Positions 34,250 through 42,961 of a DNA stretch of 64,000 nt are shown here, one piece after another (positions within the stretch are counted from its first letter, which is position 1; every line of letters starts with the position of its first letter). A program made the translations under genes and the position numbers. Source of the stretch: Mycobacterium alsense. GTDB taxonomy: Bacteria; Actinomycetota; Actinomycetes; Mycobacteriales; Mycobacteriaceae. Below the pieces are notes generated by a model that saw only the letters and a list, made by a program, of their open reading frames with translations, did not search any database and was not told the origin of the DNA. The DNA lies in contig NZ_MVHD01000010.1 of assembly GCF_002086635.1 (NCBI RefSeq), forward strand, positions 1-64,000, read 5' to 3'.

Positions 34250-34906
34250 ATGGCACCGACCCTGACCTGGGACGACAAGATCGCCGTCGTCGACCTCGGC
34301 GAGGACGAGAACCGGTTCTCCCCGGAATTCCTCGACGCCGTCGGCGCCCACCTCGACGAGATCGAGCGAGCCGGGGTGCAGGGCCTGGTCACCACCGGGC
34401 GCGGCAAGTTCTATTCGAACGGGCTTGACCTGGACTGGCTCGCCGCCCACCCCGAGCAAACCCAGTCCTACATCGCGAAGGTGCAGGCCCTGTTGGCGCG
34501 CGTGCTGACGTTTCCGGCGCCGACCGCCGCGGCGGTCACCGGGCACGCCTTCGGCGCCGGCGCCATGCTCGCCATCGCCCACGACGTGCGGGTGATGCGC
34601 GCCGACCGGGGCTACTTCTGCTTTCCCGAGGTCGACATCCGGATCCCGTTCAGCGACGGCATGGCCGCGCTGATCCAGGCCAAACTCACCCCGCGCGCCG
34701 CGGTGGCCTCGATGACCACGGGCCGGCGGTTCGGCGGGGTGGAGGCGGCCGGGTTCGGCATCGTCGACGCCACCGCCGGCGAGGGCGCGGTGACCGCGGC
34801 GGCCGTCGACGCGCTGCGCCCGCTGGGGGGCAAGGACCCCGGCACGCTCGGCGCGATCAAGCAGACCATGTTTCGCGCCGCGGCGCGGGCGCTGACCGAC
34901 GGCTGA
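34250..34906 (+). CDS. Enoyl-CoA hydratase/isomerase (crotonase) family protein
   Basis: 218 residues, shorter than the usual 250-270 because the C-terminal helices are reduced. Oxyanion-hole segments TGRGKFYSNGLDLDWL and GHAFGAGAMLAIAHDVRVM are present. The two catalytic Glu of classical hydratases are not obvious (GAGAM and FPEVDIRIPF positions), so it may be an isomerase such as a delta3-delta2-enoyl-CoA isomerase. ATG with GAAGGAAGG upstream. Follows TetR in the same direction. Confidence 0.85.
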   Translation: MAPTLTWDDKIAVVDLGEDENRFSPEFLDAVGAHLDEIERAGVQGLVTTGRGKFYSNGLDLDWLAAHPEQTQSYIAKVQALLARVLTFPAPTAAAVTGHAFGAGAMLAIAHDVRVMRADRGYFCFPEVDIRIPFSDGMAALIQAKLTPRAAVASMTTGRRFGGVEAAGFGIVDATAGEGAVTAAAVDALRPLGGKDPGTLGAIKQTMFRAAARALTDG

Positions 34907-34912
34907 GCCGCG

Positions 34913-35281
34913 CTACTCGCCGGAGAATCGCTCCCACGCCGACTGGCGGGTGATGCCCAGGGTCTGGCCGATCTTCGACCAGGTGACCCCGCGCCGGCGC
35001 AGCTCGCGCACCCAGGAGCGCAGGTCGGTCTCGACCTGCTGGGCCACCACGGCCATGCGGGGGATGTGGTCGAGCATCTGCTCGTCGCTCATCGTCTCCC
35101 AGATCGGCAGGCGAAGCTCGTTGGGCCTGTCCCGGTACTCCTCGATGATGGCCTGGGACACCTCGATGCATTCGTTGCAGATCTGCACGCCCGGCCCGGC
35201 TACCAGCTTGTCGACCTCGGTGTTGGACTTGCCGCAGAACGAACACCAGATCTGCGCGGTCTCGTTGGCCGTGGGACTCAT
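34913..35281 (-). CDS. ClpX-type zinc finger protein with C-terminal helix-turn-helix
   Basis: 122 residues. A ClpX zinc-binding domain (Cys 13, 16, 35, 38 in [12 protein letters not shown] and VQICNECIE) is fused, without the AAA+ ATPase, to a helical linker and a Sigma-70-region-4-like HTH ([21 protein letters not shown]). It is therefore probably a DNA-binding protein using the zinc finger for dimerisation or protein contacts. ATG 35281 is supported by GGGGG 6 bases upstream; a GTG two codons earlier is possible. Its promoter region carries two identical-type palindromes (35294-35340). Confidence 0.83.
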   Translation of the reverse strand: MSPTANETAQIWCSFCGKSNTEVDKLVAGPGVQICNECIEVSQAIIEEYRDRPNELRLPIWETMSDEQMLDHIPRMAVVAQQVETDLRSWVRELRRRGVTWSKIGQTLGITRQSAWERFSGE

Positions 35282-35293
35282 CGGCACCCCCCG

Positions 35294-35340
35294 TTGTCAG
35301 GCTGATCCTGACAAACGTACGGCGTCAGGCTCGCCCTGAC
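35294..35340. promoter_or_regulatory. Tandem operator pair TGTCAGG-N5-CCTGACA
   Basis: First site TTGTCAGG (35294-35301) / CCTGACAA (35307-35314), second GTCAGG (35324-35329) / CCTGACAA (35335-35342). The half-sites are identical, both have a 5-base spacer, and the centres are 28 bp apart. They lie 13 bp upstream of the zinc-finger/HTH gene and about 50 bp upstream of the divergent membrane-protein gene. Confidence 0.75.
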
Positions 35341-35393
35341 AAGGAGGCGGCCGCCGGTCAAAAGGTGTCGGTGGGCGTGCGTAGCTTTCGGAC

Positions 35394-35729
35394 ATGGGTA
35401 GGTCCAGGGAAAGCTCGGGCGGCGGGTTCGGCGCGTTGTTCGCGCTGGTGCTGATCGCCTGGGTCATCGTCAAGCTGATCTGGTTGATCGTCGGCGCGGC
35501 GGCATTGGTCGGCCTGTTCTTCGTGGTCCGGGCCGTGGTGCGGGATAACCGCAGGCGCGCGGCGCTGCGTGCGGCCTACTGGGCCGCGCTCGCCGCCCGC
35601 GCCGATCAGCAGCACCACTGGGTCTTGCAAGGCGACGACCGCGGGATCTACGGCGTCGCGGGCGCCGAACTGATGCATTACCTGTATCCGGCGCGACGGC
35701 ACGTGCGGCGACTACGATCACGCGGGTGA
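35394..35729 (+). CDS. Small membrane protein of unknown function
   Basis: 111 residues with a Ser/Gly-rich N-terminus, one or two hydrophobic helices (about residues 13-47, containing FALVLIAWVIVKLIWLIVG) and a basic, Arg-rich cytosolic C-terminus. No family recognised. Its stop overlaps the amidase start (GTGA), so it is co-translated with a peptidoglycan hydrolase and may assist it at the membrane. The spacer 35341-35393 contains GGAGG-like sequence but the ribosome-binding site is weak. Confidence 0.75.
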   Translation: MGRSRESSGGGFGALFALVLIAWVIVKLIWLIVGAAALVGLFFVVRAVVRDNRRRAALRAAYWAALAARADQQHHWVLQGDDRGIYGVAGAELMHYLYPARRHVRRLRSRG

Positions 35730-36475
35730 ACGTGACGCGGCGCGACGCCCTGCGCTACGCCGCCGTCGCGCCGGCGCTGCTCGGCGTGGGCGGAGCGGTC
35801 GCGGCCCCGCGGGCGGGCGCCGGCATCGCGGGCATGGGCGTCTTCCTCGACCCGGGTCACAACGCGGTGAACGACGCCTCGAACAACCGGCAGGTCACCA
35901 ATGGCCGGGGCGGCACCAAGCCGTGCAACGCGTCGGGCGCGGCCACCGACGGCGGATACCCGGAGCACGCGTTCACCTGGGCGGTCGTCGGGCTGATCAG
36001 CGGCGCGCTCAACCAGATGGGGGTCCGCACGCAGCTGTCGCGGGACAACGACGGCTCGGCCGGCCCCTGCGTGGACGAACGCGCGGCCCTGGGCAACGCG
36101 ATGCGCCCCGACGCGATCGTGAGCATCCACGCCGATGGGGGACCGGCGTCGGGGTCGGGATTTCACGTCAACTACTCCAGCCCGCCGCTGAACGCCGTAC
36201 AGTCCGGCCCCGCCATCCAGCTCGCACACGTGATGCGGGACGCGTTGGCGCAGGCCGGTTTTCATCCCGCCACCTACATCGGTTCGGACGGCCTCTACGG
36301 GCGCGCCGACCTGGCCGGGCTGAACCTGGCCGAGTACCCGGCGGTCCTCGTCGAGCTGGGCAACATGAAGAACGCCGACGACGCCGCGCGCATGGAAAGC
36401 GCCGACGGCCGGGCCGCCTACGCATCGGCGGTCACCCAGGGGATCGTCGCGTACCTGAACGCCAAGGCCGGCTAG
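35726..36475 (+). CDS. N-acetylmuramoyl-L-alanine amidase, amidase_3 family (Rv3717/Ami1-like)
   Basis: 249 residues. N-terminal twin-Arg-like signal (MNVTRRDALRYAAVAPALLG, processing near AGA). The zinc amidase core has ligands His in LDPGHN, Glu in YPEHAF and His in SIHADGG, with the catalytic Glu in VELGNM. It cleaves the amide between N-acetylmuramic acid and L-Ala in peptidoglycan and is exported to the periplasm. Sequence and length match mycobacterial Ami1 (Rv3717), but the neighbourhood differs, so orthology is likely rather than certain. GTG start overlaps the preceding small membrane protein. Confidence 0.9.
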   Translation: MNVTRRDALRYAAVAPALLGVGGAVAAPRAGAGIAGMGVFLDPGHNAVNDASNNRQVTNGRGGTKPCNASGAATDGGYPEHAFTWAVVGLISGALNQMGVRTQLSRDNDGSAGPCVDERAALGNAMRPDAIVSIHADGGPASGSGFHVNYSSPPLNAVQSGPAIQLAHVMRDALAQAGFHPATYIGSDGLYGRADLAGLNLAEYPAVLVELGNMKNADDAARMESADGRAAYASAVTQGIVAYLNAKAG

Positions 36476-36482
36476 CGCCGCC

Positions 36483-37091
36483 GTGGATCCTGCCGCCGAC
36501 CGGGTGGTCGACCTCTATCAGCGCCACGCCGTGGCCTGGTCGCGTGACCGGGGCGATCATTTGCTCGAAAGGGACTGGCTGGAACGGCTTCTCGGCATTG
36601 CCCCGAGCGACCCCGCGGTGCTGGACATGGGCTGCGGCAGCGGTGTGCCGATGGCCCGGCACCTCATAGAACACGGCTGCCGGGTGACCGGGGTGGACGC
36701 ATCGAGCGCCATGATCGCGATGTGCGCGGGCCGGTTCCCCGGCCACGAATGGCGCGTCGCCGACATGCGAACGCTGCGGCTGGGCCGCGCGTTCGACGCA
36801 ATCATGGCCTGGGACAGCTTCTTTCACCTGACGCAGGCCGATCAGCGCCGGATGTTCCCGATCTTCGCACGCCACGGCGCCGCCGGCGCCGCGCTGATGT
36901 TCACCAGCGGGCCCGCGGCCGGCGAACGAGTGGGCAGCTATCGGGGCGAGCCGCTCTACCACGCGAGCCTCGATGCCGACGAGTATCGCCGCCTGCTGCG
37001 CGCCAACGGTTTCGAGGTCGTGGCGCACGTCGTCGAGGACCCCGCCTGCGGCGGGCGCACGGTGTGGCTCGCGCGGCGGGGCGGCGCGTGA
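36483..37091 (+). CDS. Class I SAM-dependent methyltransferase
   Basis: 202 residues. SAM-binding motif I VLDMGCGSGVPMA, acidic loop TGVDAS, and motif IV region IMAWDSFFHL. No substrate-defining domain, so the acceptor is unknown. GTG start 7 bp after the amidase stop; its own stop overlaps the HAD gene (GTGA), giving a four-gene run 35394-37783. Confidence 0.88.
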   Translation: MDPAADRVVDLYQRHAVAWSRDRGDHLLERDWLERLLGIAPSDPAVLDMGCGSGVPMARHLIEHGCRVTGVDASSAMIAMCAGRFPGHEWRVADMRTLRLGRAFDAIMAWDSFFHLTQADQRRMFPIFARHGAAGAALMFTSGPAAGERVGSYRGEPLYHASLDADEYRRLLRANGFEVVAHVVEDPACGGRTVWLARRGGA

Positions 37092-37783
37092 TCAGGGCGC
37101 TGCTGTTCGACGTGCAGGGCACGGCGACGGATTTCCATTCGACCGTCTGCGACGAGGCCACGCGGGTCAGCGCCGGGCGGCATCCCGGCGCCGGTTGGCC
37201 CGAGCTGGTGCGCCGCTGGCGCGCGGGCTATTTCGCCGCGCTGCGGGCTCCGCGGGGCGGCGGCTGGGTCTCCGTGCACTCGGTGTATCGCCGCGCCCTC
37301 GACGCCGCGCTGGACGATTGCGGCATCACGGGATTGTCGGGCGCCGATCGGGACGAGCTCACGCTGGCCTGGCGGCGGCTGCGGCCGTGGCCGGACGTGG
37401 TGCCGGGGCTGACCCGGCTGAAGGGCGCCTACACGCTGGCCACGCTGTCGAACGCCGACGTCTCGGCGGTGGTCGACATCTCCAAGCGCGCGGGCCTGCC
37501 CTGGGATGCGATCTTCGCCGCGGAGATGGCCGGGGTCTTCAAGCCCGACGCCGCCGCCTACCGGATGGCCGCGACCTACCTTGGCCTGCGGCCCGCCGAG
37601 ATCATGATGGTGGCCAGCCACAAGTACGACCTCCGCGCCGCCGGTGGCCTCGGCTTTGCGACGGCCTTCGTCGCGCGCCCGCTGGAATTCGGGGCCGGCG
37701 GCGAGGCCGACGTCGCCTACTCCGACGAGTTCGACGTCAACGCGTCCGACTTCCTCGACCTCGCAGCGCAACTCGGCTGCTAG
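37088..37783 (+). CDS. HAD superfamily hydrolase, haloacid dehalogenase type II-like
   Basis: 231 residues. Motif I FDVQGTATDF supplies the nucleophilic Asp; motif II LSNAD, motif III Lys in GVFKPDAAAYRMA and motif IV VASHKYDLRAA match L-2-haloacid dehalogenases. In true dehalogenases motif I is usually DxYGT(L); here Gln replaces Tyr, so dehalogenase activity is uncertain and a phosphatase or other hydrolase is possible. GTG start overlaps the methyltransferase stop. Confidence 0.85.
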   Translation: MIRALLFDVQGTATDFHSTVCDEATRVSAGRHPGAGWPELVRRWRAGYFAALRAPRGGGWVSVHSVYRRALDAALDDCGITGLSGADRDELTLAWRRLRPWPDVVPGLTRLKGAYTLATLSNADVSAVVDISKRAGLPWDAIFAAEMAGVFKPDAAAYRMAATYLGLRPAEIMMVASHKYDLRAAGGLGFATAFVARPLEFGAGGEADVAYSDEFDVNASDFLDLAAQLGC

Positions 37784-37799
37784 TGCCGCGCGGATCCGG

Positions 37800-38360
37800 T
37801 CAGGGGTTGGCCGTCGCGGAAGTCAGCGCCGGGTCGGGCTTTTCCGACGACATCGACAGGAAGCCGCGCACGCAGCGCGCGGCCAGCAGCCAGTTCTTGG
37901 GTTTCTTCATGTCCAGCCCGCCCAGCAGCTGCTTGATCATGGTCAGTGTGTCGAAGTAAATGCGTTCGCAGACAAGCGTTTCCGTGTCGTCGAACACGAA
38001 GTAGGCCGTCATGCGGACCCGGAAACGGCTGCCGGTGGGCGGAACCTTGCCGAGATCGCCGCGATGGGTGCCCATCAGCCAGAACTCGACGATCACCGCG
38101 TCGGCGCTGTGCCGCAGCGCGATGATCTCGTGGTCCTGGTCGGGAAACGCGGTCCGCGTGTAGACGTAGTAGCCGCGCACCGCCTCGTCGCCGTCGTGGA
38201 CGACCATCTGGGGGATCAGCTCGTAGCGCGGGTGCGGGAACGTCGCCAGCACGTCGTCCCAGGCGTGGCGGACCTCGTCGTGAAAGTGGTCGAGGACGAG
38301 CTTTTCGCGCGCGGCAAGCACCTCGGGAGCGGGAAACACGGGAATTGCGGGAGTGCTCAC
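37800..38360 (-). CDS. SnoaL/NTF2-like protein of unknown function
   Basis: 186 residues with an NTF2-like alpha+beta pattern (YYVYTRTAFPDQDHEI, VEFWLMGTHRGDLG, MTAYFVFDDTETLVCERIYFDTLT). Such proteins frequently accompany P450 or steroid/polyketide enzymes as isomerases or cyclases. GTG start at 38360, 27 bp after the stop of cyp124 on the same strand, so it is probably in the cyp124 operon. Confidence 0.8.
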   Translation of the reverse strand: MSTPAIPVFPAPEVLAAREKLVLDHFHDEVRHAWDDVLATFPHPRYELIPQMVVHDGDEAVRGYYVYTRTAFPDQDHEIIALRHSADAVIVEFWLMGTHRGDLGKVPPTGSRFRVRMTAYFVFDDTETLVCERIYFDTLTMIKQLLGGLDMKKPKNWLLAARCVRGFLSMSSEKPDPALTSATANP

Positions 38361-38387
38361 GTGGTCAGCGTGTGGTGGCGCGGGGCG

Positions 38388-39683
38388 TCAGGAGGGCGGG
38401 GTCCAGGCGACCGGCAGCCGCTTGATGCCGTGGATGAACTGCGAGAGCAGGCGCGCCGGTTCCTCGACGGCGATGATATCGGGGATCTCGCGGCGCAATT
38501 CGTCGAACACGACCCTGATCTCGCGCCGCGCCAGATTGGCGCCCAGGCAGAAATGTGCGCCGCCGCCGCCGAAGCCCAGATGCGGGTTGGGGTCGCGGGT
38601 CACGTCGAAGGTCCACGGATTGGCGAACTTTGACTCGTCGCGGTTGGCCGAGTTGTACCACAGCGCGGCCTTGTCGCCCGCGGCCATCTTGACCCCGCTC
38701 AGCTCGAAATCGCGGGTCAGGGTGCGCCGCATGTAGACCACCGGCGACGCCCACCGCACGATCTCCTCGACCGCGGTGGGCGCGATGGCCTCGTAGTCGG
38801 ACCACCACTTCTCGCGCTGCTCGGGGTAGCGGGACAGGGCCAGCACGCCGTGGCTGATCGCGTTGCGCGTCGTCTCGTTGCCGGCCACCACCAGCAGGAT
38901 GAAGAACGACGCGATCTCCTGGGACGTCAGCCGGTCGCCGTCCACCTCGGCCTCCACCAGGCTGGTGGTCAGGTCGTCGTGGTGGTTGGACCGCCGATCC
39001 TCGGCGAGCGCGCTGGCGTAGGCGCCGATGTCCATCGACACCTGCATGAACTCCTCGAAGTCCAGCGTCAGGTCGGGGTCGCCGAACCCGAGAATCACGT
39101 TGGTCCAATGGAATACCCGCTGGTGGTCCTCCTCGGGGATGCCCATCATGTCGCAGATGATCTGCAGCGGCAGCGGCCCGGCGAGCTCGCTGACCAGATC
39201 GGCCTCGCCGTCGGGGTGATCGGCGATCAACGAGGTGACCAGCCGGTGGGCGCGCTCGCGGACCGACGCCTCGATGCGGGCCACCACCTTCGGCGTGAAC
39301 GCCCGGCTCACGATCGAGCGCAGCCGCTGATGGCGCGGATCGTCGAGCACGATCATCGAGCCGAAATACTCGGCCAGTTCGGGGGTTTGGTCGTTGATGG
39401 TGATCCCGCTCGCGGAGCTGAAGATGTCCGGATGGCGGCTGGCGAAATGCACGTCGTCGTGCTTGGTCAGCGACCAATACCCGGTGCCCGACTCGAACCC
39501 TTCCAGCTCGATCGCGGGCGAGAACGAGATCGGGGCCTCGCGGCGCAGGGTGGCGAACGCGCCGTCGCGGACGTCGTCGTCGAGCGCCCAGAAGTCGAGG
39601 GACTCGAGATGGATGTCGGCGAGCGAGATCTCGGGCGGTGGCGCCCCGTTGACTCGAGTCGCGACTCCGGTGTTGACGCTCAC
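38388..39683 (-). CDS. cyp124: Cytochrome P450 CYP124 (methyl-branched lipid/cholesterol omega-hydroxylase)
   Basis: 431 residues. Nearly collinear with M. tuberculosis CYP124 (Rv2266) as I remember it: shared stretches include SLDFWALDDDVRDGAFATL and the segment from TPELAEYFGSM through DDPRHQRLRS. Oxygen-activating VAGNETTRN, ExxR in EEIVRW and haem loop FGGGGAHFCLG with Cys379 (same number as in M. tuberculosis) are present. The characterised enzyme omega-hydroxylates methyl-branched lipids and oxidises the cholesterol side chain at C26/27. GTG 39683 reproduces the family N-terminus (VSVNTGVATRVNG). Confidence 0.96.
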   Translation of the reverse strand: MSVNTGVATRVNGAPPPEISLADIHLESLDFWALDDDVRDGAFATLRREAPISFSPAIELEGFESGTGYWSLTKHDDVHFASRHPDIFSSASGITINDQTPELAEYFGSMIVLDDPRHQRLRSIVSRAFTPKVVARIEASVRERAHRLVTSLIADHPDGEADLVSELAGPLPLQIICDMMGIPEEDHQRVFHWTNVILGFGDPDLTLDFEEFMQVSMDIGAYASALAEDRRSNHHDDLTTSLVEAEVDGDRLTSQEIASFFILLVVAGNETTRNAISHGVLALSRYPEQREKWWSDYEAIAPTAVEEIVRWASPVVYMRRTLTRDFELSGVKMAAGDKAALWYNSANRDESKFANPWTFDVTRDPNPHLGFGGGGAHFCLGANLARREIRVVFDELRREIPDIIAVEEPARLLSQFIHGIKRLPVAWTPPS

Positions 39684-39700
39684 CTGGTGGCCTCCCGCCG

Positions 39701-40051
39701 TCAGTGGGTACACACGGTCCTGGCGGGCGTGCCCACCGTCGCCGTCGCGTCGCTCACGACATTGCCGTCGAGCAGGATCTTGCACGTGATGGGGCCCGGC
39801 CCCTGGGCGCTTACCACGAACACCTGGCCGCCGAAGCCGGTGAACTGCGTCGACCACGGCAGTTTCGCGTTCACCGCACGCTGCTGCCCGGTGTCGGTCT
39901 GATACGAGATGAACTCGGCGACGCCCGGGCCGCTCACCTCGTAGCGGACGTGCGGGTTTTCGGGCGGCGCCGCGTACGCGGCACCGCATGCGTTCGCGAG
40001 CCCGATGCCGATCGCGGCCGCGAGCGCGGGCCGGCTCAGATGACTGGTCAT
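39701..40051 (-). CDS. Small secreted MmpS-like protein
   Basis: 116 residues. Signal peptide ends at about AAYA (residue 26). The mature beta-sandwich-like region has two cysteines (ITCKILLDGNVVSDATA and RTVCTH), the pattern of the MmpS C-terminal domain, but the MmpS transmembrane anchor is replaced by a cleavable signal. It lies 17 bp upstream of cyp124 and is probably the first gene of that operon. Its ATG overlaps an ATG of the divergent reductase frame, although that gene most likely starts at 40125. Confidence 0.8.
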   Translation of the reverse strand: MTSHLSRPALAAAIGIGLANACGAAYAAPPENPHVRYEVSGPGVAEFISYQTDTGQQRAVNAKLPWSTQFTGFGGQVFVVSAQGPGPITCKILLDGNVVSDATATVGTPARTVCTH

Positions 40052-40124
40052 GGTTTCACATCGTGTCACCACGGAGGTCGCCCGGTCTAGGGTGAAGCGG
40101 GGGCCGGCGAGCAGGAAGGTGAGT

Positions 40125-41210
40125 ATGTCCGCAAGTGGCTCAAAGCGTGTGGTGGTTTGGGGCACCGGTTTCGTCGGCAGGATGGTGATCGCCGAGATCG
40201 TCAAGCATCCGCTGTTCGAGTTGGTGGGCGTCGGCGTCAGCAACCCCGACAAGGTCGGCCGCGACGTCGGCGAGATCTGCGGGCTGCCAGAACCGGTGGG
40301 CATCACCGCGACCGACGACGTCGACGCGCTGATCGCGCTCAAGCCCGACGCGCTGGTGCACTACGGCCCCACGGCGATGCACGCCAAGGACAACATCAAG
40401 CTGATCACCCGGTTTTTGCGGGCCGGCATCGACGTGTGCTCGACCGCGATGACGCCGTGGGTCTGGCCGACGATGCACCTCAACCCACCCAACTGGATCG
40501 CGCCGATCACCGAGGCCTGCGAGCTGGGCGAGTCGTCCTGCTTCACCACCGGCATCGACCCCGGCTTCGCCAACGACCTGTTCCCGATGACGCTGATGGG
40601 CCTGTGCTCCGAGATCCGGCGAGTGCGGGCGTCGGAGCTGCTGGACTACACCAACTACGAGGGCGACTACGAAGTCGAGATGGGCATCGGCCGAGAGCCC
40701 GAATACAGCCCGATGCTCGAAGACTCCAACATGCTGATCTTCGCGTGGGGCGCCACCGTCCCGATGATCGCCCACGCGGCCGGCATCATGCTCGACGAGA
40801 TCACCACCACCTGGGACAAGTGGGTGACCCCGACGGAGCGCGCCACCGCCAAGGGCGTCATCAAACCCGGCCACGTCGCCGCGGTCCGGTTCACCATCAA
40901 CGGGATCTACCAGGGCGAGACGCGCATCCAGCTCGAACACGTCAACCGCATCGGGCTCGACGCGGCGCCCGACTGGCCGAGGGGACACGACAACGACGTC
41001 TACCGGGTCGAGATCGAGGGGACCCCGAGCATCTTCCAGGAGACCGCGTTCCGGTTCACCGACGGCTCGGGACGAGACGCGGCCACGGCGGGCTGCCTGG
41101 CGACCGGAATGCGCGCGCTCAACGCCGTGCCGGCCGTCAACGACCTGCGGCCGGGCTGGGTCACCCCGCTGGACCTGCCGCTGATCGCCGGGGAGGGCGC
41201 GATCCGCTGA
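40125..41210 (+). CDS. Dihydrodipicolinate reductase-like NAD(P)-binding oxidoreductase
   Basis: 361 residues. N-terminal Rossmann fold with VVVWGTGFVGRMVI and a DapB-like N-domain. The long C-terminal domain (DYTNYEGDYEVEMGIG, FAWGATVPMIAHAAGIM) is typical of the mycobacterial group annotated as DapB-like reductases near lipid/steroid genes and is not a lysine-pathway DapB. Substrate unknown. ATG 40125 follows AGGAAGG; an upstream ATG at 40050 would overlap the divergent secreted gene. Confidence 0.85.
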   Translation: MSASGSKRVVVWGTGFVGRMVIAEIVKHPLFELVGVGVSNPDKVGRDVGEICGLPEPVGITATDDVDALIALKPDALVHYGPTAMHAKDNIKLITRFLRAGIDVCSTAMTPWVWPTMHLNPPNWIAPITEACELGESSCFTTGIDPGFANDLFPMTLMGLCSEIRRVRASELLDYTNYEGDYEVEMGIGREPEYSPMLEDSNMLIFAWGATVPMIAHAAGIMLDEITTTWDKWVTPTERATAKGVIKPGHVAAVRFTINGIYQGETRIQLEHVNRIGLDAAPDWPRGHDNDVYRVEIEGTPSIFQETAFRFTDGSGRDAATAGCLATGMRALNAVPAVNDLRPGWVTPLDLPLIAGEGAIR

Positions 41211-41319
41211 CCGGTCGTTATACAGCTGGCGCATAGCTCACGCTTTGATGGGCTCCAGCTTTTAGCGGCACAATTGGGTCGGTATTGCCTCGGGCGCCGC
41301 CAACACGGGGGATGAATAG

Positions 41320-42939
41320 ATGGCCGACAGAGCCAGGACCGGGTTGGGCTTGTCGATCGGCGCCACCAACCTCGCGGCGGTGACCGCCGACGTCGCGATC
41401 ACCCGCAAGCCCGTCCTCACGCTCTACCGCCAGCGCCCGCCCGAGGTCGGCGTGCCCTCGGAAAACCCGAGGCTCGACGAACCGGGACTGGTGGTAAGCG
41501 ATTTCGTGAACCGGGTCGGAGACCCGGCGGGAACCGTGGCCGCCGACGGCTCGACACACCGCAGCGAGGCCCTGGTCGCCGACGGGCTGCGCGCGCTGGC
41601 CTACGCGGCCACCGGCGGGCGCCCCCTGCCCGAGGCCGTCGCGGTGACTTACCCCGCGCACTGGCCCGGTGAGTCGGTCGACGCCATGGGCGCCGCGCTG
41701 GGCCGGGTGTCCGAGTGGTCGAACCGCGCCCGGCCGCTGTTGCTGATCCCCGACGCCGCCGCGACGTTGGCCGCGGTGCGGGCCAACCCGGGCCTGCCAG
41801 GCCGGGGCACCGTGGCCGTGTGCGATTTCGGGGGGAGCGGGTCCAGCATCACGCTGATGGACGCCGCCTGCCGGCCCGTGGCACCGACGGTGCGGCATCG
41901 CGACTTCTCCGGCGACATGATCGACCAGGTCCTGTTGACCGCCGTCATGGACAGCCTGTCGAGCACGGGTTCGGTGGGCTCGCTGAGCCGGCTGCGCGGC
42001 GGGTGCCGGGGCGCCAAGGCGCAGCTCTCCTCGAACACGGCGGCCACCATCGCCGACGAACTGCGCGGCGACATCCCAGTCACCCGGAACGAACTCGACA
42101 ACGCGATCCGCGGACCGCTGGCCGCCTTTGCGGATCTGCTCGATGACGCGTTGCGGCGCAATGGGATTCGCGATCTGGTCGCGGTCGTCGCGGCGGGCGG
42201 TGGCGCGAACATCCCGGCGGTCACCACGACGCTGTCGGCGCGCCTGCGCGTCCCGGTGGTCACGATGCCGCGCCCGCATCTGGCCGCCGCGACCGGCGCC
42301 AGCCTGCGCGCGGCGCGGGCCGAGGTGGATGACAGCCCCACCGCGCTGATCCCCGCCGCACCGGCGACGGCTCCCGCGCCGCGCGTCGCCGCGGAGACGT
42401 CGACGGCCGTGCTGCCCTGGCCGCAGACCGGCCGCACCGCGGCGCGCCCGGCGGCCAAGACAGAGGAGCCGGATCTCCCGGCCGAGGAGCCCGCGGATTC
42501 GCGGCGGCGCCGACTGCCCGCCGCGCTGATCGTGGGCGGCGCCGTGGCGCTGCTGCTGGCCGCGGGTGCCGCGGCGGCGATCGCGCTGGGCACCGGCGAC
42601 CAGCCGGCGACCCGGCCCACCCGGCCCACGCCGAGCGTGAGCACCACCGCGCCCGCGCCCGCGACACCACCGCCGCCCCCGCCGTCGAGCACCGACACCA
42701 GCCCGCCGGCCACGACGGAATCGCCCGCGCCACCGGAGGCTCAGCAGCAAACGGTTGCCCCGGCGCCACCGGCCGCGCCGGTCGCTCCGGCCGCGCCGGC
42801 CGCAAGACCGCCCCTCCGGATCCCCTCGATCCCGCGCATCCCCGAACTGCCGCCCCTGCCGCCGATTCCCGGGATCAACGAGCCGATCCCCGGCCTGCCC
42901 GAGATCCCGACGCTGTTAAGCGAGCTTGGCCCTGGCTGA
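41320..42939 (+). CDS. Hsp70/actin-like ATPase domain membrane protein with Pro-rich tail (Rv2264c-like)
   Basis: 539 residues. Residues 1-340 resemble an Hsp70/actin nucleotide-binding domain: phosphate-1-like GLSIGATNLAAV, phosphate-2-like VAVCDFGGSGSSITLMD and the adenosine-type VAAGGGANIPAV. One transmembrane helix (about 403-427) is followed by a long Pro/Ala/Thr-rich extracellular tail ending in PxIPxIPELPPLPPIPG repeats. The peptide-binding domain of DnaK is absent. It matches the proline-rich protein Rv2264c in architecture and position near cyp124. Role unknown, possibly an envelope-associated ATPase scaffold. Confidence 0.85.
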   Translation: MADRARTGLGLSIGATNLAAVTADVAITRKPVLTLYRQRPPEVGVPSENPRLDEPGLVVSDFVNRVGDPAGTVAADGSTHRSEALVADGLRALAYAATGGRPLPEAVAVTYPAHWPGESVDAMGAALGRVSEWSNRARPLLLIPDAAATLAAVRANPGLPGRGTVAVCDFGGSGSSITLMDAACRPVAPTVRHRDFSGDMIDQVLLTAVMDSLSSTGSVGSLSRLRGGCRGAKAQLSSNTAATIADELRGDIPVTRNELDNAIRGPLAAFADLLDDALRRNGIRDLVAVVAAGGGANIPAVTTTLSARLRVPVVTMPRPHLAAATGASLRAARAEVDDSPTALIPAAPATAPAPRVAAETSTAVLPWPQTGRTAARPAAKTEEPDLPAEEPADSRRRRLPAALIVGGAVALLLAAGAAAAIALGTGDQPATRPTRPTPSVSTTAPAPATPPPPPPSSTDTSPPATTESPAPPEAQQQTVAPAPPAAPVAPAAPAARPPLRIPSIPRIPELPPLPPIPGINEPIPGLPEIPTLLSELGPG

Positions 42940-42961
42940 GCGAATCGCCCTTCGGCTCAGC
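42935..42961. terminator. Convergent hairpin terminator overlapping both stop codons
   Basis: GCTGAGCGAA (42935-42944) pairs with TTCGGCTCAGC (42951-42961), one bulged base, 6-base loop, followed by CTCTTTTCG. The stem contains the stop codon of the Hsp70-like gene and that of the convergent small acidic protein, so one hairpin may serve both. Confidence 0.6.
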
